Shown here in pieces: positions 19,057 to 32,900 of a DNA stretch of 64,000 nucleotides. A model generated the notes under the pieces. That model saw only the letters and a program-made list of their open reading frames with translations. It had not been told where the DNA came from and did not search any database. Source of the DNA: Lycocorax pyrrhopterus obiensis (Eukaryota > Chordata > Aves > Passeriformes > Paradisaeidae); contig JACSVZ010000002.1 in NCBI GenBank assembly GCA_014706295.1, forward strand, positions 106,450,547 to 106,514,546. Reading direction: 5' to 3'. Both the position numbers and the translations under genes were made by a program. Each line of letters opens with the position of its first letter. The first letter of the stretch is position 1.

Positions 19057-22000
19057 ATCCTCATGAAGCAGCAATCTACTATTTAGTTGTGGACAGCCTC
19101 TGCTATCTAGCTCAGCAAACTCTTAATTTTATATTAAAAGGCTTTTACTTGATCCAGCACCAAATCAGACCATGCACACAACCTTAGAAGAGTGGATGAA
19201 ATCTACATTATATACAATATGCACTTCCTTGGATGGCATGGCCTGCTTCTAAGTCTGTGGTAATACTTCTCCGGTCATTACTAAAACACAAAACACCAGT
19301 GGTTGGGCAACAAAAGGACCTGAAAATGTTTAAAGAAGCAGAAAAATCTATGCCTGTCAATCAGAGATAAATGCCTATCTCACTTTCTCTAGCTACTGGC
19401 TTTTATTGCCGCTAATGTAGAACACATTTCAATAAAATTGAAAATAAAAATACATTGGCGTAAACCAATAGCTGATACATCTATGTCGTGGCACAGAGAA
19501 GGATCATATCCTTAGATGATTCCAAGGGACAGCTCAAACTTAAAACAGCAGACAGCAGTTTCATCAAAAGATAAAAGATAAACATAATAAAGGTACATTA
19601 TTTTCAAAACACACAGAAGTTAAATGAGACAGCCCTGGACACCAGCCACCGAGGGGTAATAAGCATTTAGCTATGAAATAAATGTCTCTTCTGTCAGGCT
19701 GTTTTGTAATGGAGAAGCTGGCTGTGGCCAGAAGGCTCAGCTCAGCTCACTTGAACTGCTATTGAGGCAGTAAGCTGTAGATGAACTTACCCTCATTCAG
19801 AATAATACTTGAAGAAATCTTTTGTTGGGTTTGTAGGGAAGGAGGGGAAGACTTCATTTAACCAAAGCTGGAGGAAACAAATGCACTGAATATCTTGAGT
19901 GGTAATAACCAGTAAGACCATGCTGCTCAGGGCCCTCTCTAGGCCCAAACTGAGTTTTGAACCTGTCTTCTGCAATAGAGAAAAAACAACTTTAAAGAAG
20001 GATAAAGACTACAAGATTGGGGAAAAAAAGATTAAAAAAAAAATCATTGGAAGAAGAGTTTTGAGTATCAAACGTGAGAAGGTGTCAGGTAGAGACAACC
20101 ACCAACTACGATGAAATAATTTTTTAAAACCATATGCAAGAAACCCACCATATTCCAACAGAAACCTGAAAAATGGAGGAAACATTCACAAGGAGAAGAG
20201 TTGACATGTAAAGGGACAATTGTATATGGTGACACATCCAGAGTGTTTAAAAGACCAATCTCAGATAAAGTATGGGAGATAACTGCAAGAGACTTTATCT
20301 GGAACCAGGTAAGTTTGAGGGAGACATCAGGAAGGCCTCAGAGCTTGTGTCTCACTTCATGCTTGCCTCCCACTCAGGAGCAGTGGAGGAAACACTCAGC
20401 TCCCTTCCTGGTGTGGAAAAGGAGGAAAGCAGAGGCTGAAGCACTAGCATTCCTGAAAAGGGCAAGGACAAGGGGTAACAGTGACACGAGCGCATGTCAG
20501 GAGTGGGAAACCAAAGTATCCCCTTTTGAAACAACAAACCCCTGCAAGGAAAAGGAAAGAGCAGATAAAAGAGGGAAGAGGCATTAAATTGCTAAGAGTG
20601 GGGAAAAAAACCAAAAGCAAACTCCCCCAAAATGCCAAACATTTCAGTTGATAGGTCTCTCCTCCAGAAAAAATACTTGAGAAGCCTGGCTTCAAGAACA
20701 GAAGATTTGTAATGTCAGAAATAAAGGTGCATTTGAAACAACCAGGAAGGGTTTCAGGAGTCTTGTGATGATCACCCAATAGAGCATAAGAGAACTTAAC
20801 TTCAATAACAATCCCTAAGCTGGAGATCGTCTCAGCTGTCTTCCATCCCATTATAAACACAGTCACCTAAACACTTGATTTCTAATGAACACCAACTTAG
20901 AGTTGAAGAACCAAAAGGGAATAGCTTGGGGAGAGGTTTATCTGTGGAGAAAGGGGTTGAGTGGAAGGATAAATGGCAAGATTTTGTTTTTCAGCAGAAA
21001 AAACAGACCTCATGATTTCTACTTATGCTGCCTTGCACAACGAACAGAACTTCAATCCAGAAATCAACAGTGGGTGAGGGTATGTGTGTGCCTTATTCCA
21101 CATATTTGACAAGCAGCATGGAATGAGGTGTGGCAAGTGGAATTCCTAACTCCAGCCCTAGCCAGGAAAGATGGCTGGATGCCAACCACGCCGTGAAGGT
21201 CTTGTCATCTAAAATTCCAATAAGGTCCTGAGGTGCCCAACACTTTCTCAAACTGAGGTGTGCCACAGATACAGAAAAAATTTATATTAGACTCACAGAG
21301 TTTGATAGCCACAGGAGTCTTGCCTGCCACACGCTTGCTTCAACAAAACCTCTTAACCCATCTCGCAGTGATGAGTATTACAAAGTGCTCAGCATCAAGT
21401 AGCTTCACCGAGAGTGACACACTCCTGCCAGCAGCAGCCTCACCTGACCAGAAGCAAGTCTGGAAGTTTCTAGGATGCTGACGCTGTGGAATCCAGTAAT
21501 AATGATGGAGGTTCACCTTGTGAGGGCACAGTGAAGTGCCAGGAGAATGAACCAGGAGGTTCATCTAGGACTAAGAAACCCAGGAGAAATATGAATGCAT
21601 GGCTGAGCTTGAGCAGTAGCAATTACATTAAAAATGGTTTTAAACATAAAAAGGGAACAGAAGACAAGCAGATAAACTCTAACACTCATATGCAAATTAG
21701 GATCAACGATAATGATTGATTTTTATAAAGGGTCTAATGATACAATGCCAACAAATTCCTCCCACCTGGAGCCTGGCACCATTTAATGTATATTTAATGC
21801 AAAAAACCCCTGAGTACGGTTTTTTTCTTCCTCCCCTTCTTCCGGCTCTTTTTCCATGCTGACGCTTGTTTGCATTACATCTATTTTGAGCTAAATTAAA
21901 TAGGAGAAGCAGAGTTTTGATTCAGTAGTAGCAATAAATGGGGTTAGCCTGGCATTGATCTGTGTAAAGGGGCCAAAGCTAGGACTGCCAGAAGCAAAAC

Positions 22001-22678
22001 ATGGTCAGTGAACTCTACAGCACAAAGAGTGACCCTGCAGCTGAATTCCTAGCCCTGATTACAACAGAAAGAGACTTGCTTTCCTGAACAAAGAGTATTT
22101 CAGGCAGCAGATTAGCAAGAGAAAGTCTACTTGCAATGGTAGACAGAGGAAACTGACCAAAGTAAGAACCACAGCAGACTTTGGAGGATTTTTAAAAGCC
22201 TCTGAACAGTGCAAAACAAATGCCTGCCTTACTCTGCCTTTCTTGTATAGCATCATCAAGTCCAATGCTGAAGAAACAATATTTTTCTTTTGCATCTCAG
22301 TAAAACAGCTTTAAGTTAGCAAAGTGTGCAGAAGGGAAGATGAGCCAAAACCATGTTAAGGATTGCATGCCTAAAAAGTTCCCTTGAACACTAAGAACAT
22401 TTATCTTGCAGCCCTATAGAAAGGGCAATCACATTTACTCTAAGAGGAAAGGCCCTTTTCAGAAACCATGCTTTACATTCAGCCAGCAAACTTGTATAGA
22501 AGGAGAATTTCACAATCCTTAGGAAACACGGATCAAATTTGCTCACTCTCTGGGTGCTTGTGCCATTGTGCAATGCAAAACAGGGAGAGCACAGCAGTAA
22601 ATCTGGCCTCATGACTACCACGTTTAATCACAGCGTATCTACGATGGAGAACAAAGTGCCTCCTATTCCCACTGCACT

Positions 22679-22740
22679 GTGATCCCACCGGATCTCAAGC
22701 CAAGCAGGGTCGGTTCAGGCCAGCCTTTGGCTAGAGGCTG
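22679..22740 (+). repeat. 5S rRNA-like segment (5S pseudogene or 5S-headed SINE remnant)
   Basis: TGATCCCACCGGATCTCAAG, then CCAAGCAGGGTCGG, then a diverged CTTTGGCTAGAGGC, lines up in order with the 5S rRNA segment GATCTCGTCTGATCTCGGAAGC, TAAGCAGGGTCGG and TTGGATGGGAGACC, i.e. the internal promoter A box and C box. The 5' and 3' parts of a full 5S gene are not evident, so it is not a functional gene. AmnSINE1, an amniote SINE with a 5S-derived head, is one possible source. Confidence 0.5.
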
Positions 22741-25700
22741 GCAGAGCACTGGAATCAGCCGTTCCGAGGTTGAAGCAAGCTCACGTCTCTCTTCCAGTGA
22801 GGCCACTTCACACAGGAGAAGCACACAAGGTGTTGGGTCCTTGGTCACCCCCATCAGTACCTTCAGCCACTGTTCCCAATGCTTTGGCAGGTCTGCTGGC
22901 TCTTCACAGGTCCTGCACACAGCAAGAAGCACAGCCCTGCCAAAGCGATCCAAGGCTGCTGAGCAGCAATGCTTCTTATCCTCATTTTTAACTCAGGCCA
23001 TTTGGGTGACATGGTGCTGTGTGCCCAGACCTCACCCTTGCTGCAAATGCTGAGGCACGGCTGATGCCCAGCAGTGCAGCCCCACTCCTCATGCTGGCTT
23101 CACCAGGAGCAGTGGGAACCTCAGTCTCCAGAGCAGCGAGAAAAACAGATGAGCACTCATTATCACTGCTTTGACTTTTAACCCATTTCTTTTCCATATG
23201 TTACATGATCATTTCCTTAAAAACAAGGATCACAAAATACTGAGCCATGTCAAATCCTTATGTATGAGCTATCAGAGGCCTTCAGCCCATTTTCCCTGCG
23301 CAAAGTCCCAGAAGCGATTTTTGCTTGCTTCTTTACCAAGCAGAAAGAGGCAAGGTGGACACCCACAGAGGAAAGGGAGAAAGATTTAAAGAGTCTGTCG
23401 GCATACTGACAGCCTGCAAAAAATCAAGTCAGAAATCTGCAAGACAGCACCTTGGGTTTTTAATGCTACTCGTTTGGCTTGCCGCTTTTATTAGGGTTTG
23501 ATTACATCCTTCTCTTGAGTTTTGCGGTGGCTGCAACGTCGGAGTATGGGACGTGGTTGTCATGACTGGGAACTTGCCGACTGATTTACGAGAACTTACA
23601 AACCCACAGAACCAGAAGATTTTTATTATTCACTTATGTTCTGAACGTTCCTTTCACCTTTCATTGAATAAATCTTGAGAAAGTGAAGATTTATTTCTAG
23701 TTCGAAATTCAGTTTCCCTTTTGCAGAAGGGTGCCTAAGCATAATATACCTTTGCTATGGAAATCACCCCAAAATATCCCTCTGAACAGCTTGAGGTCAA
23801 TATACCTACAGTGGTAACAGCATCTTAAAACTAAGTTGTCATTTTAACTGTTTAATGGGCATCGAGCCATCTCAAATAGATCAGTTCATTATTAAAAGCG
23901 GCAATTATTGTAAATTATACTCTTCATAAGAGCAGCTACCTAAGCTTTAAATATGTTATGATACCTCCCTGACCATTGCATTTAAATGAGGATAGCTGAG
24001 GGCTCAGACATCATCATGCAGCAAATAGCTGTGCAATTTCGGACTACTCTTTTTTTAACCACTCCTCTCCCCAGGGCTACCACCCCCATAGCAGAGCTGG
24101 CAAAAGAGACTACATGCCCCTGCCTCCACTGTTCCAGTTCACAGACTAAACATGGCAACTCAATTTGCTGCTAACAATGACAGCACCCAAAAAATACCAA
24201 TCTCTTGACCAAGGTTTGTTGTAGCTGCTGAAAGTGCAGGCACACGGTTCCTTTTGCTGACTCCACAAGGGAGCAAAAGCCTTCCACAAAGGAGGAGGGC
24301 AGCCGAGGGCAGTAACATCAAGCTAAGATTTGCCAGGGCTTGTCTGTCAGAGGACAAAGTTTTGCATTTTAACCACTTTTGGCACATTCCACATTCGGTA
24401 TTTTCAGTAGCTTTCTAGGATGTTTATGAAACAACTGCAAAGTAGGCAACCAAATTGATGGCGGCACAAAGAATGCCTTCCCACATTCTTCTCCCATGCT
24501 CTTACCGTTGAAACAAATGAAGATGTAGTTTATGTTTCTGTAATTACAGTTTGTTAAAAGGAGAACAGGTTGTTAAGCTATGGTAAGGAGCCCATGAGCC
24601 TGTCCTCTGCTTTGAATACCACAGAGACGTAGATTTTACCGAATAAAAAGACCAGTCAAAACATTACTCAGAGAGAATCCACATTCTGATGCCATCGAGC
24701 ATAAAACAACCTACTTCTGAACTAGTCATGTTAATCAAACCAATCAATTGGAAATTGTTCTTATGAGAGCTATTTTAACGTAGGTGAACGCTGTCATGTT
24801 TCAGTCATTCAGTATTTACTGAAAGGATACTACTACACATTTGCTTTATGACATTTCTGTACCATACATCATCAGCTGTTTGCTTTTAATCCTGCATTTC
24901 CCCCATTAAATACTTACAGTATTTATACAGCCTCATAAAACTCCAGTACAAAGGAATAAGCCACCAGAACTTTTCCCCATACATTACTTACCAACTTAAC
25001 TATGTAACGCAACGTGAAAGGTTTATGCACACCAGCTGGATCTCATTACAGCTCAGTTTCTGTCTTTTTAAAGTGTACTTTATCTGGAATATTGAAGTCC
25101 CTTAGAATTTCACTTAAAAATACTGAGCTGACATACACACAACTTTCTACTGCAGGATGTTAACTCAGTAAATAAGTTCATGAATCAAACTTGTGGACAC
25201 TAATTTCTGGAGTTTAAAATGCATCAGCTTCAATTCAAATATCTGAAGCCAGCTGAACACCTCAGCCTAATTCAGTCTTCCTCTCCTAACCATCACAATA
25301 ACTAGAGATGCTACTCCTTGTACAGTAAGAAAACCAGCAAGAAATGTAAGAAAGGAAGAGTTTCAAGATAGCATTGGTATCACCTCCCTACTGATTGGTG
25401 CTAGGGCTCAGAGGTACACCAGCTTTATATAGCAAGATACATCTAAAAAGCAGGAATCTGAGCTGTGATGAATTCAGTAGGAAGACCATCAAAGAGTTTA
25501 CTAAATACTCAGATGAACCAAAGAAAGCTTGTCAAACACTTTGGTATTACCAGTTGAGAGATTCCTGTTCAATCGCGAGGCAAGAATTGTGGTTTAATAA
25601 AAGCATAGAACAAAACCAAGCATAAAAAAAAATCATGTGCAGTGATTTTATTTTTGTTGTATATTTGACTGTAATTACTGTCTTAAGTACTTTAATTGCC

Positions 25701-27442
25701 TGGAATCTCCTCAAGTGCCTTGCCTGTGGGGAGGGGAGGCAGGGCAGTTTATAGTTTGTTATTAATGAATGAAGTACAAACAAGTTTACCTTGTCTGTAA
25801 TCAACAATCCCATCAAAACAGTTTGAGAGGAAGATGTAAAGGGGTCCATTCATCCCACAGACCCAACGTGACTCTGTTAATATCTGCTTTTCAATGATTA
25901 ATGTGCTTCTGACATGTCACTTACACCTCAGAGGGGGAAGTGGCAAACATCTTTATAACACCCACATGAGAAGCATCACTTATCTCTCCATTTCTGTTCT
26001 CTTCTACAGACATCTGCTCTCGGCCACTGATGTGGGGATGGGGTATGGGGACAGGCCCCATATGACCTTCCTTGCATGCATTCTACGTGAGAAAATGAGG
26101 TATGCAAGCAAATCTGTAGGGTCATTTCCAATAGCTCTGTAAAGACACACATCCAGTCCTTCACTGGAAATAATTTTTGCCTGGAGTGGAAATGGAGTGG
26201 AGGGAAACAAGAATAAATGATGAGAAGCAGCTCATACAGGATAAAATAAAATATAGTTGTCTGCTTCATTAAGAAATTATTAGAGACAAGAAGCCATTAG
26301 TAGAAGTCAGTGAATTACATGAAGAAGATAGTGAAGCCAGGAGGATGGAGAAGCAAACTGCTATTTTTCACAATTAGTGAAAGATACAGAGTGTAGAAAT
26401 TTGGCCATTAGTCTTGTTTTTCCGCTTAAATTGTTACAGGAGTCTGCTGCTTTTAGGTAACATCAAATCCGCAGCCCAGCAGACCATCCAGGCAGCAAGT
26501 GCACCACTGGCAGAGCGAGCTTTCTCTTGTGGCCGTCACCCTGTCCAGCAGGTCAGGAGCTCACCTCTGGGGCAAGAGCAGCTCTTCACCACCCAGGCTG
26601 CCAACAGCAGGGACAACCACCCTGAGTTCTGGTAGCCTCCAGTGTAAGGACACTTGCCCACTAAGATCCAGACTGAGACTGCTAATTTTCTGATGAGCCA
26701 CCAAAAAAATGCGCTTTAAGAACAACTAACAAGCTTTTTGTTTTTACAGATGGGGACTTTTCCACACCCCCTTTTTTTGACTCTTTGACTAGTGCAGCCA
26801 GAGTAACATCTCTGCCATGTGTCCTGTATCCTGCTTATAACCTTCCATTACCTGGTACAGCATCTCCAACATTGTCATCTGCTGTGTCTTGAAACACAAC
26901 TTAGTTTTGTGGCACTGTCCCGCTGGCATGCAAGCAGCACACTTGTCGCCCCAGGGAGACTCTACGTTGTGGTGGCCACTTTTCTCCACAGTTAAACACA
27001 ATTTTCAAGTCACAACAAAGCCAGCATATTTGGCAGTTTCTCTAAAGCACACTCCTACTGCTTATACAACAGTGCTCAAAGCATCCTCCTATCGTTGTTA
27101 AAAAAGCAGATACTGCTGATCAAATGAACACTTCCCCTTGAATAAGTTTGTTATAAAATGCATAACCATGTATCTTGATATAGCTGCATATATAAAGCAT
27201 GAAAGCAGACCCTGTAAATATTGATTTGAGCCTCCTACTCATGAAGATGCACAGGCAGAAACTTGATAGAAGAGATCATGAAAGTTTAAAATATATTTAT
27301 GAAAAAAGCGGAGCACAGTATGATAGCAGCTTAACTTCTTCTCAAGAATGGGTTGCTGAAAGCTAGCACCCAGCCATCTACCTACCAACAAAAAATTCCT
27401 GACTTCTCAGAGCTATGACACGATGTGTTTCCTTAGGCAAAG

Positions 27443-27460
27443 AAAAAAAAAAAAAAAAAA
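27443..27460 (+). repeat. Poly-A run (18)
   Basis: Eighteen consecutive A in intron 1. No target-site duplication or recognisable retrocopy body was seen next to it. Confidence 0.95.
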
Positions 27461-29913
27461 GTGTTTTGATCAAGCACACCACCGAGGCATTTAAGGTTGT
27501 CATGTAACATGAACTGACTACACAAGAGAAATTCAGGCATTAACATACACAGAACAGACTAGCATGCACAAGTCATTTTGGATGCAGACAGCTACTCATG
27601 CAAATAATTCAACAATCCTAGTATTCCACTAGGAAACTGTGAGTCAGATAAACATGGGGGAAAAAAAACCACTCCAACTGTGTCCCCTCAACCCCCTACA
27701 AGTTCCATGTGCCCTCCCACCACACAGTGGAGCTGCTCTCTCTGTTTGGCATCCAGGTGGGATGAAGCTGTCTTTGAAAACAGGAACCCACTGGGATTCT
27801 TCTCAGCAATTTTATGAAGTAGCTTAAGGATTAAGAGAGTATACGACTCGCTTCTACAGCGCTTTGATCAAAAACATGTTTTCCCAACTTCCTCAGTGAG
27901 TTTTAATAAGAAGTGAATGAGAAATTGATCTGGACACTTTAGTTTACAAGGAGTATTTCAAGTAGCTTGAGGAAACTACTTCACTGTCCATTAGGCATAA
28001 AACCAAACATGATGCTTACAGGCCATTTTACCACTGTGCTGACAGCAGATTTCTTTCAGAATACATACCCATGAATCAATGCTTACTCCAACACAAAACT
28101 CTACAGGAAACCATTGTTTTAAATTTCATATTTTTTAAGGTTAAGGAAAAAAACCTTTAGATTTTAGCTCCCCTAAGAGGCAATAATACAATGCACTTAG
28201 TTTAAGTCCCACTCACTTTTTTTTAAACTCACTCTAAAGTTGAAGAAAACCCAGACTTCCCTCCTTGCCCCTTAACTGTTCTTTTATACTTTCCTCTAGC
28301 TCTTCTACTTTAAAGAAAAAAAAAACAATGTAGTTCTTCTTTGCCATCCCTCTGGGTCTGTCTTTTCCTTGATCAAATTCTGTTTCAGTGCACCTACTAC
28401 ATTTGTTATTTAGCATTAGGAAAGAAGGGTTTTTTTCCCCCTAATTTCTTCCTCCAATTTTAGCCCCTCTCCAAACAGAGATGTTATTTTTTGCTCCATG
28501 AAACCATTAAACTAATCCAGCAGAATCATACTGGTATACAGAAGTTAATCTAGTTCCCAAACTGATATGCTGCAACAAGATAGTTGGCAAGGTATTCTAA
28601 CCCTGCTTTTCCTCTCCTTCTTATTCATTTCAACTTACTACTTCCATCTCTTTCTTCTCACAAAGTAATAATGCTCTGCCTTCAAAATCCTGCTAGCTCA
28701 GTTATTTAACCCTTTCTGGCCTCCAGATAGGTTGGAAAGCTCATATCTGCTCCTTTCCCCTCTTAAAAATCTAGTCCCTACAGATAAAGTAAGTAACAGC
28801 TATTTCAGACCACTATCATTAATGTTAAAGACAATTAAAAGTTTTCAGGTTGGGTCTTTTTTTGGAACTTTTTTATTTTATAAGGATTGGGGTGGGGAGG
28901 AAGACAATTTTTTTTTATAGCATTAGCTCCCTTTCTGGGAGGAGAGCCTGAGAAGAGCTGCAGAACCCTGAGCCAGGGGCTGGCAGCAGTGTCCATCATC
29001 CCAGGGCTGCATGGTCACTGCTCCAGTGGCAGTGCTCCTGTGGCTGGAGCCTGAACCAACTCCCTGCAGGAGGGATGGGGCCATGGAGGGCACTGCCACC
29101 CCCCGTGCCAGGCAAGGGGCAGCTGCTGTGAGGGTTGGGGTAGCTGGGTAGCTGTGGCAGCTCTGTTGCTGGTAATCTTCTCAGAACAATGCCAGAACAC
29201 CACAGCACCAGAGCATTTCGCAGCAATTAACACTGGTAAGATCATAACCCTGTAGCAAAAGAAGTGTCCGGTCAAATCAGTCCAGCACCTTACAGGAATA
29301 AAAAAGCCTTTATAAGCTAGAATAGTCAGCTGAGTTACCAAGCAAAAGGAGGAGTGTGTTTTGCTGTTTTAGCAAAAATTTGGACATGGGCCTTGTGAAA
29401 TCTAAATTTCTAAAAATTCTCATCTATTACATTTTTTTTCCTTGAAAGATACAGATTTGACCTGATGCCTTTGTATCTCTCAACAATTAAAACAACATAC
29501 ACAAGCTTCTGAAAGTTTTACGTGACAGTCACAGTTACTACCACATCATTATCCTGTACTGCAAATCTAGCCTACTGTTACATTCACGATCCTGAATACA
29601 TCCACTGGCACTTTGGAAGTGAACATACTTTACTGAGAAAAACTGACTAGTTAAAATTCTACTTTAGCACAAGAATGAGAAATCTTTTCTTAATAAATTA
29701 CCACAGTAAACTTTGAAGTGTTGAATTATCCTCCTCTGTACCATTGGGATAATTTTACCAGTTACATAGTAGTGTAGTGCTACTGCCATACATCAATACA
29801 ATGCATTAGCAACTCAGCTAATACTATATTTAGTACTGAGTCACTCCACATTCTACATGCAATGCCCATTTTGACACATTTATACTTCCTAGTTACAATA
29901 AATCTAATTTTCC

Positions 29914-29928
29914 TTTTTTTTTTTTTTT
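29914..29928 (+). repeat. Poly-T run (15)
   Basis: Fifteen consecutive T in intron 1 (poly-A on the gene strand). No associated element recognised. Confidence 0.95.
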
Positions 29929-32900
29929 AAATTCCTTACTTTTGATACTTTTCTGTGCCTAAAACTGAAGGGAACAGCTTGTATCTAGAGTACTTTTGTA
30001 TTCAAGTGCATCTCAAAAGTAACACACTAAAAGTCTCCCGAAAAAGGTAACTTACAAAGACTTCTAAGAGATAAAACCAGTAATAAGGTTGCTTTGGAAG
30101 TGTGTCAAACACCCCCAAAAGAAGGCAAAACTACAAAGTTCTGAAAGGACATTAAAGTTGTTTCTGCTTTACAAAAATCAAACTGTAACTGTGTTACACA
30201 TACTGCTTTGGATTGGCAGCAGCTTCAGAAAGCCGATTTTGCAGCAGTTTGAGGCTGACACCAAAACCACATTAGTCCCACTCTGCCTATTTTATTTTCA
30301 AATGGTACTTGGGGGCAAAAAAACAGATTCAAAGGCTGAGAGATTTCGCACTGCCACCCCGGCAAAGGAATATAACTTTTTCAAGTGTTTGATGCTGGTA
30401 AGAATATGATTTTTTTTCCCAGCACAGTCAGTTCTAGAGCACTTAAAAGTTTTCCTCACATGGTTTCATGGACCACATAGCTTTGCCTTATTTGTTCTTC
30501 CTCAAAGAACAATTACTTTTCCACTCCCAAGTTTGTCAGTCACTGATCAGTGTGTGTTTCCGGAGAAAGTGTATTTTTTTTTCAGGGAAGCTGTATTTTC
30601 AAAGAGATAATCTGCAAGACACATACTTCAGCATTACTAAATCAAGAGAAAAGAGAAAACAAACTGAAAAGCTAAACAGTTCTTTCTGAACTGCTGATTA
30701 GCCAAACCCCACAAGCTTAGAGCATCTTATTATTTCCCCCAACCCTTAAAAAGCATTTTAAAAACTTGAGCAAAATGTGAACCTGGTCTTGCAATAGTCT
30801 AGGGAGAGCTTCCAGAAACTACAGTACCATGACAAGAAAGACACGACATTTTCTAAACCCAAGATGGAAACTAGTACTGATCAACTTGATAAAAGCCTAC
30901 AAAAAGCATCACCACAAACAGCCAGTTTTGGTGGTGTCGCTGTCATATCTAAGATAAGGAGAAATAGCAAGCAAGCTTTTTTTGTGACTAGCCAGTGCTG
31001 CTAGCTATAAAATCATTAGAAACATGGGGAAACCCTCGAAAAGGCAATCAATTGAAGCAGGCTCCCTCTTCATCTGAATTTCAAACACAGTTTGTACCAC
31101 AGCCATAGGATTCTGTTCTGACATCTGTGCTCCCATTTACACTTTCCAACTTGTCAACCCAACTCTCAGCTAGGTCCTCCCAATTTGGCATCAAAACTAG
31201 ATGGGTTAATTACAGCACTTCAGATGACTCGAATTCTTCTGAATGGGGTGATTTCAATGCAAGGGAAGGAATTTATCAGGCATGTCACAGGTTAAACAGC
31301 CAGCCCTTGTAAGAAGGAAGGAAGGAAGCTATTCAAGTCCACTTCGCCTTCCTTGCTTCTCCTCTTCCCCGCATTTCAGGCACAAGGTCAAGAAGAGTCT
31401 CAAGCCACCCCAAGTAGAAATGAAGCAAGGAGGGCAATGTGAGCAGGTTTCCCCTTCTCTTTCATTCTAAACCCACACACCCCTGCTCCCACCCCCCACC
31501 CCGGCCAGACACACCACACACTTCCGCTGCCACTTCTCCGGGGCAGCTTTCAGCCACAGGATGCTCTGTAATTAACCACTGGTGCTATCGAGCCCTAGAG
31601 TTTCAATGCTGTTCCTTCGTGTGCACTGCAGACACCCCACCCATGAAACAAGAGCTCTCACCAGCAAGGTGAGGACAAGCTTCCCATCCAGTGACCTTGG
31701 ATCAAAGAGCTCAGTATGACTACACTGGACTTCAATAACTCAAAGCCAAGGCATCAGACGCTGCCCTTACTGCAGACCAACCTCCCTCTGCCACTTTTGA
31801 AGCCTACTAGAACCACACAGAGAAAAATCAACAGCAGCAAAAGAAGCAGCTAAACATATCACAGGGGTGAGTAAAAGCTCAGGATTCAGCTGAAGGGTGT
31901 TGAGAAATCACTCTTGAAATTTTTCCAGCAAGCTTTAATTTTGAATAAACATAAGCGGACACACACATGCAAAAAAAGCTTAAAATAAAGATGTTTTAGG
32001 GAAGTAGTTCATTTATGCATTACATTTCCGACCGACACAGAAATAGTAACAGAGTCAATTTGCCAGGGAGCCTGAGAGCTATGGCTCCTTCATTAGAGCC
32101 ACCAAGCACAGGAGTCTCAACTACACAGGCTTCTCTCACTCCTGATATCAAAAACCAAACTAAACAAATGACAGCATCATCAGACCTGGGCACTTTGAGG
32201 AGGAGAGTGGGAAATGAAGCACTATGGTAGAGACAAGTTCAGCTCAGAAATCACCCCAGCACCTCCACAAGACTTTTTGGATAAGGAAACAGAAAGGAAA
32301 GCCAAAATTCAGCTTCACACCTTGCCTCCTGTAAAGAGATTTTTGCTCTCTTCCCTTTACACAGACAAGTGCTCCAGCACTTGTGTTACCTGAACAGCAC
32401 CTACCAAACAACCTCCCTCCCACCACAAGCTACTCCCACTACCAAAAAAACTCCACTCAGTCCTCATCTCCTGCCCCCACCTTGGGGAAGGACTGGTTTC
32501 CTACAGCTGGTGCCACTGTTTGAAGAGAAGTGACTACCTCTTTCCAGAAGTCACACAATAATGCATCATCCAGACTACACGGCCTATTTTAAGTACCAAG
32601 AACACTGCAAACCACATCAGAACACTCAGACTAGGACTTGAAGCAAGTCAGAAGTCCCAAGGAGCTGTTAGCCCAGAATTGTGCTATAGGGAGCAGATGG
32701 GCCCTAAACATACACTGAAAAATAAAAATTCCATACATTGGTAAAGTGAATAGGGCTTTGAAATTTCACTCAATTTCCATTTCATTAAAATGATCAGCCC
32801 TAGCTACAGAAGTGTACAGGTGCATACAACAGGTAAGCTTATCAATTAGCTAAGAATTTATTGGAAGTGTTTATAATACACTTGTGCACTACAGTTTTGA

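Noticed and set aside
20444..20866. 140-codon minus-strand ORF in intron 1
   Set aside because: Phe/Leu/Cys-rich translation of a purine-rich region; no family recognised and no splice context.
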